From: Paenibacillus nasutitermitis
GTDB lineage: Bacteria > Bacillota > Bacilli > Paenibacillales > Paenibacillaceae
Direction of reading: 5' to 3'
Assembly (NCBI RefSeq): GCF_014641075.1
Contig: NZ_BMHP01000001.1
Span: 2,162,171-2,226,170, forward strand
Length of the DNA stretch: 64,000 bases
The notes below the pieces were generated by a model. The model was not told the DNA's origin, ran no database searches, and was given only the letters and a program-made list of their open reading frames with translations. The position numbers were made by a program, and so were the translations under genes. Positions 52,577-60,983 of this stretch are shown piece after piece. Each line of letters opens with the position of its first letter. Position 1 is the first letter of the stretch.

Positions 52577-54514
52577 TTGGATCCTTCTATGCGCCTTAAA
52601 GTGAGAGGAGATACTTTTTTTCTCCCCAGCCCGGACGGAAGTGTCTATTTCCGCAACAATATCGGTTCATTCCGGATGGAAGGCAGCACGATTAATCAAT
52701 GGATTGAAAAATTAATACCTGTACTTAACGGTGAGCATACGATGCATGATTTAACAGATGGATTGCCGGAACAATACCGTGATCATGTTTATGAGATTGC
52801 AAAAGTATTGTATGCGAACGGTTATGTCCAAGATGTAAGCCGGGATCGTCCGCATCAGCTGCAAGAGAGTATTGTTAAGAAATATGATTCACAAATTGAA
52901 TTTTTGGACAGCTTTAACGGGTCAGGTGCATACCGATTTCAATTGTATCGTCAGTCCAGCGTGCTTGTTGTTGGCGCTGGTACTTTTTTGATTTCACTTG
53001 TCAAATCATTATTTGAATCCGGATTGCCGCAATTCCACGTGCTAAGCTTGAACTCGGAAACAGTGAATCGAAAACGGATTTTGGAGCTGGAGCAGCATTA
53101 TCGCAAGTTTGATTCAGAGGTCAAGGTGGACGAGATCAGCCTGCCGAAGGATGGAGGAGTGGATTGGTCTTCGATTGTACAGCCTTATGATGCGGTATTA
53201 TTCGTCTCAGATCAAGAAGGGGAATCTGAGCTAAGATTACTTAATGAAATTTGCCGACAAAAAAACAAGGTACTGCTGCCGGCTGTTATTTTTGGGCAGG
53301 CTGGACTAGCGGTTCCACTGTCGTATTCTAATTCGGGGGGTGACTTGGAATCAGCATTGCGCAGAGTCCATCATTCTGCCATTTATAAGGATACCAATGT
53401 TCACACTGCTTCGTCCATTGCGGAATCGCTGCTCGCTAACGTAATCGTCTTCGAATGGTTGAAAACAGCAGCAGAGGTAACGAAACTAGAGAATAATAAA
53501 CTGTTTCTTCTTAATTTAGAGACGCTGGAAGGGAATTGGCATTCGTTTCTTCCCCACCCGTTGGTTAATGGTCAACGATTCATCGAGAAGATCGATGTTG
53601 AGCTGCAAACCGGAGCGGCTTCAGAGAAACGAGCTTCAAGTGAATTATTACCTTTCTTCAGTCAGCTAACATCAACGGAGACAGGCATCTTCCATATTTG
53701 GGATGAAGGGGAGCTGCGACAGCTGCCACTATCGCAATGCCGTGTTCAGCCTGTTGATCCCTTGTCAGTTGGCCCTGCGCTTCTTCTTCCTGAAATTATA
53801 TGTAATGGTTATAACCATGAAGAGGCACGAGTGGAAGCGGGTCTGAATGGAATCGAAGCTTATGTGTCACGTATTGCGAATTTGCAAATCAATCAGGTGC
53901 AGGAGGAAAGCGAAAAACCTGATGTTCCAAAATTCGATGAGATTGCAAGCGTAGGTGCCGGTTTAACGATCGAGGAGGGCGTTTGCCGCGCTTTGCAAAA
54001 GTATTTAATGAATGAACGGATAAAGTTATACGAAGCACACACACCGTCTATCACGCTGGTGAAGCTGAGCCATGTAGCGGATGAACGATGCCGTTACTAT
54101 ATAAATGCCTTAACTACGATGCAAGGAGCACCAACGTTCGGACTGGGTGAGAACGTATTAGGTTTTCCTATTGTGTGGTTGCAAGCAAATGACCGCTGGT
54201 ATGACGCCGCAGATCTCAATGTAACTCGAGCGCTTCGGAGCGTATTGATGATTGCCCTGTTTGATGCTCAAAACAAAGCTGATCCATTTGCGGGTAAAGT
54301 GCATCATGTAAATGTAAAAGAAGTTAAAATGGACTATATTTCAATACCCGCTTGCGATCCATTCGAGTCCCGAGAGGTTTTGCAGACTGCTGTGCAGCAA
54401 TTGAATGACATTCACAAACGCCTGCTCGTATTCGACTTAACTTCAGAACCTTTTTTGAAAAAGGAGCTGGCCGGAGTATACGGCATCTCCCTTCGAGAGG
54501 AGGTTGAAGAATGA
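52577..54514 (+). CDS. Putative thiazole-containing bacteriocin maturation protein (E1/ThiF-like)
   Basis: The 645-residue protein starts with TTG eight bases after TAAGGAGG; ATG 52589 is an alternative. The N-terminal 90 residues (LKVRGDTFFLPSPDGSVYFR, INQWIEKLIPVLNGEHTMHD) look like a leader-recognition wing, followed by the nucleotide-binding-like SSVLVVGAGTFLISLVKSL from about residue 128. The rest resembles the ThiF/Ocin-like maturation proteins found with heterocycloanthracin clusters. A full ATP-adenylating E1 site is not apparent, so it may bind the precursor and present it to the YcaO enzyme. Its stop overlaps the next start (ATGA), so the two are coupled. Confidence 0.82.
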   Translation: MDPSMRLKVRGDTFFLPSPDGSVYFRNNIGSFRMEGSTINQWIEKLIPVLNGEHTMHDLTDGLPEQYRDHVYEIAKVLYANGYVQDVSRDRPHQLQESIVKKYDSQIEFLDSFNGSGAYRFQLYRQSSVLVVGAGTFLISLVKSLFESGLPQFHVLSLNSETVNRKRILELEQHYRKFDSEVKVDEISLPKDGGVDWSSIVQPYDAVLFVSDQEGESELRLLNEICRQKNKVLLPAVIFGQAGLAVPLSYSNSGGDLESALRRVHHSAIYKDTNVHTASSIAESLLANVIVFEWLKTAAEVTKLENNKLFLLNLETLEGNWHSFLPHPLVNGQRFIEKIDVELQTGAASEKRASSELLPFFSQLTSTETGIFHIWDEGELRQLPLSQCRVQPVDPLSVGPALLLPEIICNGYNHEEARVEAGLNGIEAYVSRIANLQINQVQEESEKPDVPKFDEIASVGAGLTIEEGVCRALQKYLMNERIKLYEAHTPSITLVKLSHVADERCRYYINALTTMQGAPTFGLGENVLGFPIVWLQANDRWYDAADLNVTRALRSVLMIALFDAQNKADPFAGKVHHVNVKEVKMDYISIPACDPFESREVLQTAVQQLNDIHKRLLVFDLTSEPFLKKELAGVYGISLREEVEE

Positions 54515-56451
54515 GCGCTATTGTGGCGGTTGTTGGTGTAGGCCAGCTTGTGGACTATGTAAACGATATATTGTCTGCAAATTGTCAGCTTGTAAGGATG
54601 AACGAAATGGCTGCCGAGTTACCGGAAAAGGCTGATCTTGCACTCGTGCTTAGTGATGGCTACGATTCTGCCTCTCATCTCATGGCAGAGAAATTATTCA
54701 AGCAATCTGGTATTCCGTGGCTGCGCGGGTTTGTAGCATTTGGTGAAGGCATCATTGGTCCGCTTGTCGTTCCTGGGAAAGAAGGCTGCTCACAATGCGC
54801 TGATTTGCGGCATTTAATGGCTGGAAATGATCGGAAGGACATGTGGGAGCTGCAGCAGTTGTTCATGCATGGAGAAGTTTTCCCCGATATTTGGTCTTCT
54901 CGCAGCGGTCTATTGCACATGGCTCACCTTATTGCAGCAGAAGTCCAAATCTTTCTTATCCAGAGTACTGCACCTCTTGAAAATCATATTAAACTCTTAC
55001 ACTTGCAAACGCTCAATTGCTCGACTCATTTTTATTTGCCAGATCCGCTCTGTACCGTATGTGGGGAAATACCGGAAGACTCTGCCATAGCTTCTCGTAT
55101 AAAGCTGCAGCCCAGCCCGAAAATCAGTGAAAACAGCTACCGCACCCGTTCGATGGTTGAGTTAAAGGCAGTTCTTTCCAATGATTATCTGGACAATCGT
55201 AGCGGTTTCCTGAATGGAAAAATGATCGACCTGATGTCACCCTTTGCTGACGCCAGCATCATTTTACCGATGTTCTCAGGGGATGAAGGCTGCGCAGGGC
55301 GTACACATTCTTTTGCAGACAGTGAAATGACAGCGATATTGGAAGGTTTGGAACGTTATTGCGGCATATCGCCGCGGGGAAAGAAGACAGCGGTTCATGA
55401 CAGTTATAATCATTTATCAGAGATAGCGCTGAACCCTTCCCGAGTAGGAATACATGATAAGGCGCAGTATGAGCGCCCCGATTTTCCGTTTCAACCATTT
55501 GATCCAAGCAGGAAAATCGATTGGGTATGGGGATATTCGTTCTTGCAGGAGAAGCCTATACTCGTGCCGGAGCTGCTCGCTTATTACAGCTCCGGCTGCG
55601 GTCACGGCTTTGTATATGAAACCTCAAATGGCTGCGCTTTGGGAGGAAGCTTGGAGGAAGCTATATTTTACGGCATATTAGAGGTTGTAGAACGGGATTC
55701 ATTTCTAATGACGTGGTATGCGCAGCTGCCGCTCGCTCCTTTAGATCCCTATTCCTCAGGCGATCTTGAAATGAATTTAATGGTGGAGCGGCTGCGCGAT
55801 GTTTTCGGTTATGATGTGCATTTGTTCGATTCGACGATGGAGCACGGCATTCCAAGTGTGTGGGTGCTTGCCAAAAACAGAACAGATCAAGGCGTAAATA
55901 TGATTTGCGCCGCCGGGGCGCATCTTGATCCTGTAAGGGCGGCAAAAGGTGCAATTCATGAGATTGCGGGCATGCTGCTTGCGTTTAACGAAAAGTTAGA
56001 GGCGAACCGCGAGCAGTATGAACAAATGCTGCATGATCCTTTTCTCGTTCGGCAAATGGAAGATCACTCCATGTTGTACAGCTTGAAGGAAGCGGAAGAA
56101 CGTCTGAATTTCCTGCTCAATAATGATCGTCCAGTCCTCTCGTTTAAAGAAGCTTTTAAACCAAGGGCATGGCATGCAGATTTAACGGATGAATTAAACA
56201 TTTTTCTCCAGATTTTCAGAGAACTGAATCTAGAAGTAATCGTTGTTAATCAAACGACGCCAGAAACGTTGAGAAATGGACTTCATTGTGTGAAGGTGCT
56301 CATTCCCGGCATGCTTCCCATGACGTTCGGCCAACACCTAGTCCGCTTGACCGGCCTGGAGCGGGTACTGCGAATACCAGCAGAGCTGGGCTATGTGCAG
56401 GAGCAGCTCACACAGGAACAACTTAATTGTTATCCGCATCCGTTTCCATAA
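54511..56451 (+). CDS. Fused TOMM cyclodehydratase (E1-like domain + YcaO)
   Basis: The 646-residue protein combines an E1-like N-terminal third with a YcaO domain. The first part contains two CxxC pairs, GCSQCADL and DPLCTVCGE, likely a structural zinc site. The YcaO part (about 225-646) carries SFADSEMTAILEGLERYCGI, NGCALGGSLEEAIFYGILEV and VERDSFLMTWY, which match ATP-binding motifs. It ends in PHPFP, the PxPxP C terminus typical of azoline-forming YcaO enzymes. It activates backbone amides with ATP and cyclises Cys to thiazoline in the precursor at 52138. It belongs to the SagC/D-fusion type. Confidence 0.88.
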   Translation: MSAIVAVVGVGQLVDYVNDILSANCQLVRMNEMAAELPEKADLALVLSDGYDSASHLMAEKLFKQSGIPWLRGFVAFGEGIIGPLVVPGKEGCSQCADLRHLMAGNDRKDMWELQQLFMHGEVFPDIWSSRSGLLHMAHLIAAEVQIFLIQSTAPLENHIKLLHLQTLNCSTHFYLPDPLCTVCGEIPEDSAIASRIKLQPSPKISENSYRTRSMVELKAVLSNDYLDNRSGFLNGKMIDLMSPFADASIILPMFSGDEGCAGRTHSFADSEMTAILEGLERYCGISPRGKKTAVHDSYNHLSEIALNPSRVGIHDKAQYERPDFPFQPFDPSRKIDWVWGYSFLQEKPILVPELLAYYSSGCGHGFVYETSNGCALGGSLEEAIFYGILEVVERDSFLMTWYAQLPLAPLDPYSSGDLEMNLMVERLRDVFGYDVHLFDSTMEHGIPSVWVLAKNRTDQGVNMICAAGAHLDPVRAAKGAIHEIAGMLLAFNEKLEANREQYEQMLHDPFLVRQMEDHSMLYSLKEAEERLNFLLNNDRPVLSFKEAFKPRAWHADLTDELNIFLQIFRELNLEVIVVNQTTPETLRNGLHCVKVLIPGMLPMTFGQHLVRLTGLERVLRIPAELGYVQEQLTQEQLNCYPHPFP

Positions 56452-56508
56452 ACAGATTCTTTTCGTGTACGATGGTTTTCCTTGTGCTGGGACATAGGAG
56501 GAGGAGAA

Positions 56509-58083
56509 ATGAGTCTGAAGGCATTCTTGCACCAATTGCAATACGAGCCTGAAAAAACCAAACCACATGATGTTGAGGTTGATTGGGAGAATGCGCCTCT
56601 GCCGTATAAGCTATATCGTCATTTGCCTGTATTTCCTCTCGCCTCCGATGTTCCGCTAAAGCTAACGGGCAAACGAGCGCAAGCGGAGCCAACACTTCGG
56701 GATATCGGGTATTTTCTATGGTACACCTTCGGTCTGGCAAAGCTTAGTCATTCTGTTATTGAGCAAAATACGGGGAAGGAATGGGAAAGCTCATTTCAGC
56801 ATTGCAGACGATTTGTTCCTTCAGGTGGAGGGCTGTATCCGAGCGAAATTTATTTGTATTTGAAGCTGGAGGAATTACCTAACGGAGTTTATCACTATGA
56901 TGCGGCTCATCATCGTTTGATTTTATTGCGCGAAGGTCAATTTGATTCCTATGTGGGCAAGGCCTTAGGCAGTCGTTGCGACGTAACAAGCTGCTTCGCT
57001 GCTGCTTTTGTATCGACTTTATTTTGGAAAAACTTTTATAAGTACAATAATTTCTCGTATCGATTGCAGGGACTGGACGCAGGCTTGTTAATAGGCCAGC
57101 TGCTTGAGGTGGCGAAGCGTTTTAACTTTGAAACGGGAGTTTACTTTCAGTTTCTTGACCGTGCCATCAACCATTTGCTTGGACTGCCTGAGTCAGAGGA
57201 AAGTGTATATGCTGTAATTCCGCTTACGGTAAATTCAAGTATTGAATGGTTCCACCATGACATTAGCAATAAAACGTCAGCAGAATTATGTAATGAGCTT
57301 CCAATCATTAAGCACGATCACTATATGCGTTCAAAAAGAGTATTGGACTATCCGATGCTGACCAGGCTGAATGATGCCTCCATAATGGATTTTTCCCTTT
57401 CATTTAAACAGCTAGGATGGGAGCAAAAGACAGTCCATCAAAACGACGATAGTCATTTTTTGCCTCAAGTAAATAGACTGACATATGATTTATCAGAGGT
57501 GTGCAGGTGGCGTTACTCGCCAGAAAATGAATTTGTATTGGAAGCAGTGAGTGAGTCGGATTTGGCGGCACTATTGCAAGAGATTATGATTTCCTATCGC
57601 TATCGGAATGATCTGGATGGTTCGTTCCCGAGCCCCATATCTCGCGTAAAGCTGTATGGCTGCTTTTATGGCGTTGAAGGAATTCGTGATGGTGCTTATC
57701 ATTATGATGTTATGGCGCATGCGTTGCAGCTTGTTAGGGGCGGCGATCGAAGGGCATGGCTTCAGGATGGGATGTCTTTGGATAACGTGAATTTATTCCA
57801 AGTGCCGCTGAGCTTTCATGTGGCGGGTGATCTGGGACATCTTCATGCCGAGCTTGGTTATCGCGGCTATCGGATTCAACAAATGGAGGCGGGAATGCTG
57901 GTTCAGCGCTTGCTGCTCGCTGCTGGTGCATCCGGAATGGGTGGGCGGCCGCTGTTAGGATTTGACGTTAGTTCCATGAATGAGCTTTATGAATTGGCTC
58001 CGCTCGGACAAACGAGTCTGATCCAAATCCCGATCGGACCATGTCGGAGTCGTTCATGGCTTGAGGGCAGCTTAGCACAATAA
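56509..58083 (+). CDS. SagB-type dehydrogenase with two nitroreductase-like domains
   Basis: ATG 56509 follows AGGAGGAGGAG; an upstream frame start at 56482 has no site. The 524-residue protein has two FMN-reductase-like halves: residues 55-280 with RRFVPSGGGLYPSEIYLYLK, NGVYHYDAAHHRLILL and RLQGLDAGLLIGQLLEVAKR, and a second with FPSPISRVKLYGCFYGVEGI, GAYHYDVMAHAL and GYRGYRIQQMEAGMLVQRLL. It should oxidise thiazolines to thiazoles using FMN. It is the last of the three biosynthetic genes. No exporter, protease or immunity gene follows in the window. Confidence 0.88.
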   Translation: MSLKAFLHQLQYEPEKTKPHDVEVDWENAPLPYKLYRHLPVFPLASDVPLKLTGKRAQAEPTLRDIGYFLWYTFGLAKLSHSVIEQNTGKEWESSFQHCRRFVPSGGGLYPSEIYLYLKLEELPNGVYHYDAAHHRLILLREGQFDSYVGKALGSRCDVTSCFAAAFVSTLFWKNFYKYNNFSYRLQGLDAGLLIGQLLEVAKRFNFETGVYFQFLDRAINHLLGLPESEESVYAVIPLTVNSSIEWFHHDISNKTSAELCNELPIIKHDHYMRSKRVLDYPMLTRLNDASIMDFSLSFKQLGWEQKTVHQNDDSHFLPQVNRLTYDLSEVCRWRYSPENEFVLEAVSESDLAALLQEIMISYRYRNDLDGSFPSPISRVKLYGCFYGVEGIRDGAYHYDVMAHALQLVRGGDRRAWLQDGMSLDNVNLFQVPLSFHVAGDLGHLHAELGYRGYRIQQMEAGMLVQRLLLAAGASGMGGRPLLGFDVSSMNELYELAPLGQTSLIQIPIGPCRSRSWLEGSLAQ

Positions 58084-58096
58084 TTGATTAGGGGAT

Positions 58097-58139
58097 AAAA
58101 GGGCAGATTGAATGTCATTACTATTCAATCTGCCCTTTT
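58097..58139. terminator. Bidirectional terminator between TOMM operon and His/Met-repeat gene
   Basis: AAAAGGGCAGATTGAAT and ATTCAATCTGCCCTTTT form a perfect 17-base stem around a nine-base loop. It serves both convergent genes. Confidence 0.85.
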
Positions 58140-58151
58140 ATAATTTTAACC

Positions 58152-58775
58152 TTAAGGCTGGTGAACTGCTGGCTTCTTCTGCGGTTCACCAGTTGGTTGG
58201 GATGTAACCGGTAAGGAGGGATGAGGTGGGTGATGATGCATATGCATCATAGGATGAAACCAAGCATGATGATAATCTATAGTTGTGAGCTCCCATCCAT
58301 CGTGATGATGATGGGGATCGAAGAACATGTGCTCATCCCACATTTCATCCATCATTGGATGATAATCATGCATCATTGGATGATAATCATGCATCATTGG
58401 ATGATAGTCATGCATCATCGGATGATAGTCATGCATCATCGGATGATAGTCATGCATCATCGGATGATAGTCATCCATCATGGGGTGATGTTCATGCATC
58501 ATCGGATGATAGTCATCCATCATGGGGTGATAGTCATGCATCATGGCGTGATAGTCATCCATATGATGGAAGTCGTGCATGTAAGGAAAGTGGTGCATGT
58601 GACTAAAATCATCGTAGGGCGGGGGAGCAGAAGCAGGAGCAGGGGCAGGAACAGGAACAGGCTGCATATTCACAGCTTGAGGTCCCAAATTGGCCTGCAT
58701 CGGGCTTGTTTGCATTTGTTGGTAATACTCGGGCATTACTGCCGATTGTGGCAGATTAGATTGATTGCGTATCAT
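58152..58775 (-). CDS. His/Met-rich heptad-repeat protein of unknown function
   Basis: ATG 58775 is preceded by AAAGGAGG; the longer frame to 58796 lacks this. The 207-residue protein has an N-terminal Gln/Asn/Met-rich part, a Pro-Ala linker (VPVPAPAPASAPPP, residues 40-53) and then ten heptads (about residues 74-143) of the form DYHPMMH, with variants DYHAMMH, EHHPMMD and DYHPMMD. A further His cluster (DPHHHHDG, HMHHHPPHP) follows. There is no signal peptide or Cys. The repeats are near identical at DNA level (21 bases per unit). Such a chain could bind Cu, Ni or Zn, or act as a spore-coat-like structural protein. No family recognised. Confidence 0.8.
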   Translation of the reverse strand: MIRNQSNLPQSAVMPEYYQQMQTSPMQANLGPQAVNMQPVPVPAPAPASAPPPYDDFSHMHHFPYMHDFHHMDDYHAMMHDYHPMMDDYHPMMHEHHPMMDDYHPMMHDYHPMMHDYHPMMHDYHPMMHDYHPMMHDYHPMMDEMWDEHMFFDPHHHHDGWELTTIDYHHAWFHPMMHMHHHPPHPSLPVTSQPTGEPQKKPAVHQP

Positions 58776-58939
58776 GGTGTGCCTCCTTTTTTTCATACTC
58801 TACAATATGCTTTGGACGAAAAAAGGGCACTTATCCCTATAAAATGGGCTACAGTCTTAGGGATTTAAGAACGAAGACTGACTTCAATATGTGCCGATCG
58901 GAGATATTTGTTGCCTTTGCAAGCTTTCGCGGAAAGTCT

Positions 58940-59030
58940 TGCTTATCCCATTCCCGATTTTGACTAGAACATGTTCTTATTCCCGACAGAATGCAGGAAA
59001 GTGGGGAGCTTAACAACTAAGCTATTCCAG
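58940..59030. repeat. Composite dispersed repeat, copy E (right half)
   Basis: CTTATCCCATTCCCGATTTT, GACTAGAACATG, then CCCGACAGAATGCAGGAAAG and TGGGGAGCTTAACAACTAAG with CTA. This matches the right-hand part of copy B (36408-36488); the terminator hairpin and the left arm are missing. Confidence 0.7.
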
Positions 59031-59181
59031 CTAATAGCTTGTCAATATTTAATTATTACTAGCTAAATCATCAGGTGGTATACTTAAAAAAGAGCATGGA
59101 ATAGAGCCCTCCCACATAGCATGGAAATGAATTCCATATACCCCCATAATATGTTTCTTATTCTAACCGGAACGCTCTTTA

Positions 59182-59420
59182 AGTAGTCAATATGGCAAAA
59201 ATCCGGTGGATGAGTTTATTCACATAAGCAATTATCGCTACTTTGAACAGCTTTCCTTCAGCACGTTTTTATCATAATAAGCCCTTTATTTTTTATTTCT
59301 GTTTTTTCGAATACCACATCGGACAGCTTGGTATAGGGCTGTGCGAAGCCTCCTGAAACCATGCTTAGTGATTTTATCTTGGGTAGCACTATCGCATGTG
59401 ATACGGGATCAATGTCCCAA
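59182..59420 (-). pseudogene. IS110-family transposase C-terminal remnant
   Basis: The minus strand reads DSATQDKITKHGFRRLRTAL and YQAVRCGIRKNRN, a stop, then RAYYDKN, and after a frameshift EGKLFKVAIIAYVNKLIHRI with FAIL. This is the end of the transposase 20/IS116-IS110-IS902 domain (xKIxKxGxxxLRxxLYxAxxxxIRxN, then AYYxxLxxxGKxxKVAlIAxxxKLlhxiyAxL). Stops and frameshifts show decay. The catalytic N-terminal part is absent. Confidence 0.75.
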
Positions 59421-59797
59421 CCAGCTTAACTATGGTTGAACAAGTAGGGGGGATGAACAGAATAGCTCTCGGAATCCAAGTCCCACAGGCAGAAACGTTC
59501 GATCCCCGGTTTCCGCTATCTTACGACCATACAAGAAAAAGGTCGACCAGAAAGATCTGGTGACCTCATAATACGAACGGGCAGGATAACGCAGCTTTCG
59601 TAATTGTATGAGTTTACATTAATCGGTTGCAATTATACAATTGGAATGGCTTTGGACTTCTTCTACGACTTCTATTCTGTACGATTCATTAAACGCAAAC
59701 AAATTATTGGACAAGTAGCAAAAAGCCTTGAAAACGCCATTAATCGTAGTTTGGTGTTGAATAGGTTAAAAACTCGAGCGAGGATAGGTGAAATACT
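59421..59797. other. Gap without a supported gene
   Basis: An open frame at 59604-59801 has no ribosome binding site and no family resemblance. The region may still contain decayed insertion sequence, but I see no specific motif apart from a short hairpin (GGTCACC/GGTGACC-like) near 59540-59564. Confidence 0.4.
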
Positions 59798-59812
59798 CTG
59801 AAAGCAAATCGG

Positions 59813-60376
59813 ATGGAAGCGTTCAGTGATGGTGTACTGGCGATCATCATTACGATCATGGTGTTGGAATTTAAAGTGCCGGAAGGCCATGACTGGCATG
59901 CGCTATTTGAACTCGTCCCAAAGATTCTTAGCTACATCTTTAGTTTTGTATATGTCGGCATCTATTGGAACAATCATCATCATCTGCTGCACATGGTTCG
60001 AACGATGAACGGGCGGTTGATGTGGCTCAACTTGTTGCTTCTCTTCTGGTTATCCCTTATACCGTTCACGACAGCTTGGATGGGGGAAAGTCATTTTGCT
60101 GCCACGCCAACGGCGTTGTACGGAATTATTTTACTACTTGCGGCGCTTTCATACTGGCTGCTTCAGCGCGCAATTATTAACCAGCATTTTGGAGATTCCT
60201 CATTTGTTCTGGCGATGGGCAAAGACTGGAAGGGGAAATTATCACCCTTGCTCTACTTGTTCGCGGCCTTGGCCGCATATGTGAGTCCTTGGATATCCGG
60301 CATCTTTTTCGTACTTGTGGCCTTGATCTGGTTCTTACCGGATAAGCGAATCGAGCACATTCTGCAAGGCCGCTAA
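59813..60376 (+). CDS. TMEM175-family (DUF1211) potassium channel-like membrane protein
   Basis: The 187-residue protein begins with the hallmark MEAFSDGVLAIIITIMVLEF (FSDG motif lining the pore of TMEM175 proteins). It continues with VYVGIYWNNHHHLLHMVR and further helices, about six in all, the length of one bacterial TMEM175 repeat. These form cation, mainly K+, channels as tetramers. ATG 59813 lacks a ribosome binding site. AGGTG lies before an in-frame CTG at 59798, which would extend the protein to LKANRMEAFSDG, as seen in relatives; a non-standard start is possible. Confidence 0.85.
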   Translation: MEAFSDGVLAIIITIMVLEFKVPEGHDWHALFELVPKILSYIFSFVYVGIYWNNHHHLLHMVRTMNGRLMWLNLLLLFWLSLIPFTTAWMGESHFAATPTALYGIILLLAALSYWLLQRAIINQHFGDSSFVLAMGKDWKGKLSPLLYLFAALAAYVSPWISGIFFVLVALIWFLPDKRIEHILQGR

Positions 60377-60436
60377 AGCTGAACTGTTGCTCTTTTCTAG
60401 ATGATTGCTCTAACGAGGAACGAGTGTTATAGAATA

Positions 60437-60471
60437 GGGAGCATTTGCTGCGGCAGCTGCTCCCTGTTTTT
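60437..60471 (+). terminator. Rho-independent terminator
   Basis: GGGAGCA and TGCTCCC enclose a 14-base loop containing an inner GCTGC/GCAGC stem. TGTTTTT follows. Confidence 0.75.
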
Positions 60472-60701
60472 GTTAATCGAAGTTTATTGAAAATAGTCTA
60501 TACGCAGAGTAATTGTTAAATGAAGCGGTAATATCAAATCCAGGAACCTTGGGTACAACACTCCATAAACGTGGCAAGAGCGGCAGAATATATAGCAATC
60601 GATTTACTCCATGCTGGGTACGAAATCGACACAAATATAGACGCGATGTCATAGCTGCGCAAGGCTGTCGAATAGGCGATTTTTCAGTTCCGTAATACTT
60701 G

Positions 60702-60810
60702 GTCGGAAACCAAGCAATTGAAGAGCTTCCTAAGCTGTCATGTGATGTGGTGCTAAACGGTATTATTGGAGCAGTAGGCCTGAAAGCGACCTTGCGTTCA
60801 GGGAGCGTGT
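60702..60810 (+). pseudogene. Possible remnant of 1-deoxy-D-xylulose-5-phosphate reductoisomerase (dxr)
   Basis: The frame reads IEELPKLSCDVVLNGIIGAV and GLKATLRSG. This resembles the DxR stretch cDvVLNGItGsvGLxpTLaAl before the substrate-binding residues. Only about 35 residues fit, with no start and no continuation. The upstream 60480-60700 contains no other recognisable gene. Confidence 0.45.
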
Positions 60811-60983
60811 TCGCTCCGGCTAGCCCAATATTTGGTATAAAAGTTCTATTTTTTAATCATACAATGTGTTTGTTATTAGCAATTGCTCCAATTGCTTTTA
60901 CTGACGGTGTAGGTGGAACGAATACTAACCCAAATAAAGAACCTCGGGAATTACTGATTATTATTACAGAAGGGGGGTTGGTT

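Noticed and set aside
58221..58868. Long plus-strand frame (215 codons) opposite the His/Met-repeat gene
   Set aside because: It exists only because the 21-base repeats keep several frames open. It lacks a ribosome binding site, while the minus strand has AAAGGAGG at the right place.
59604..59801. 65-codon ORF upstream of the TMEM175-like gene
   Set aside because: No ribosome binding site, and its end overlaps the probable start region of the next gene.
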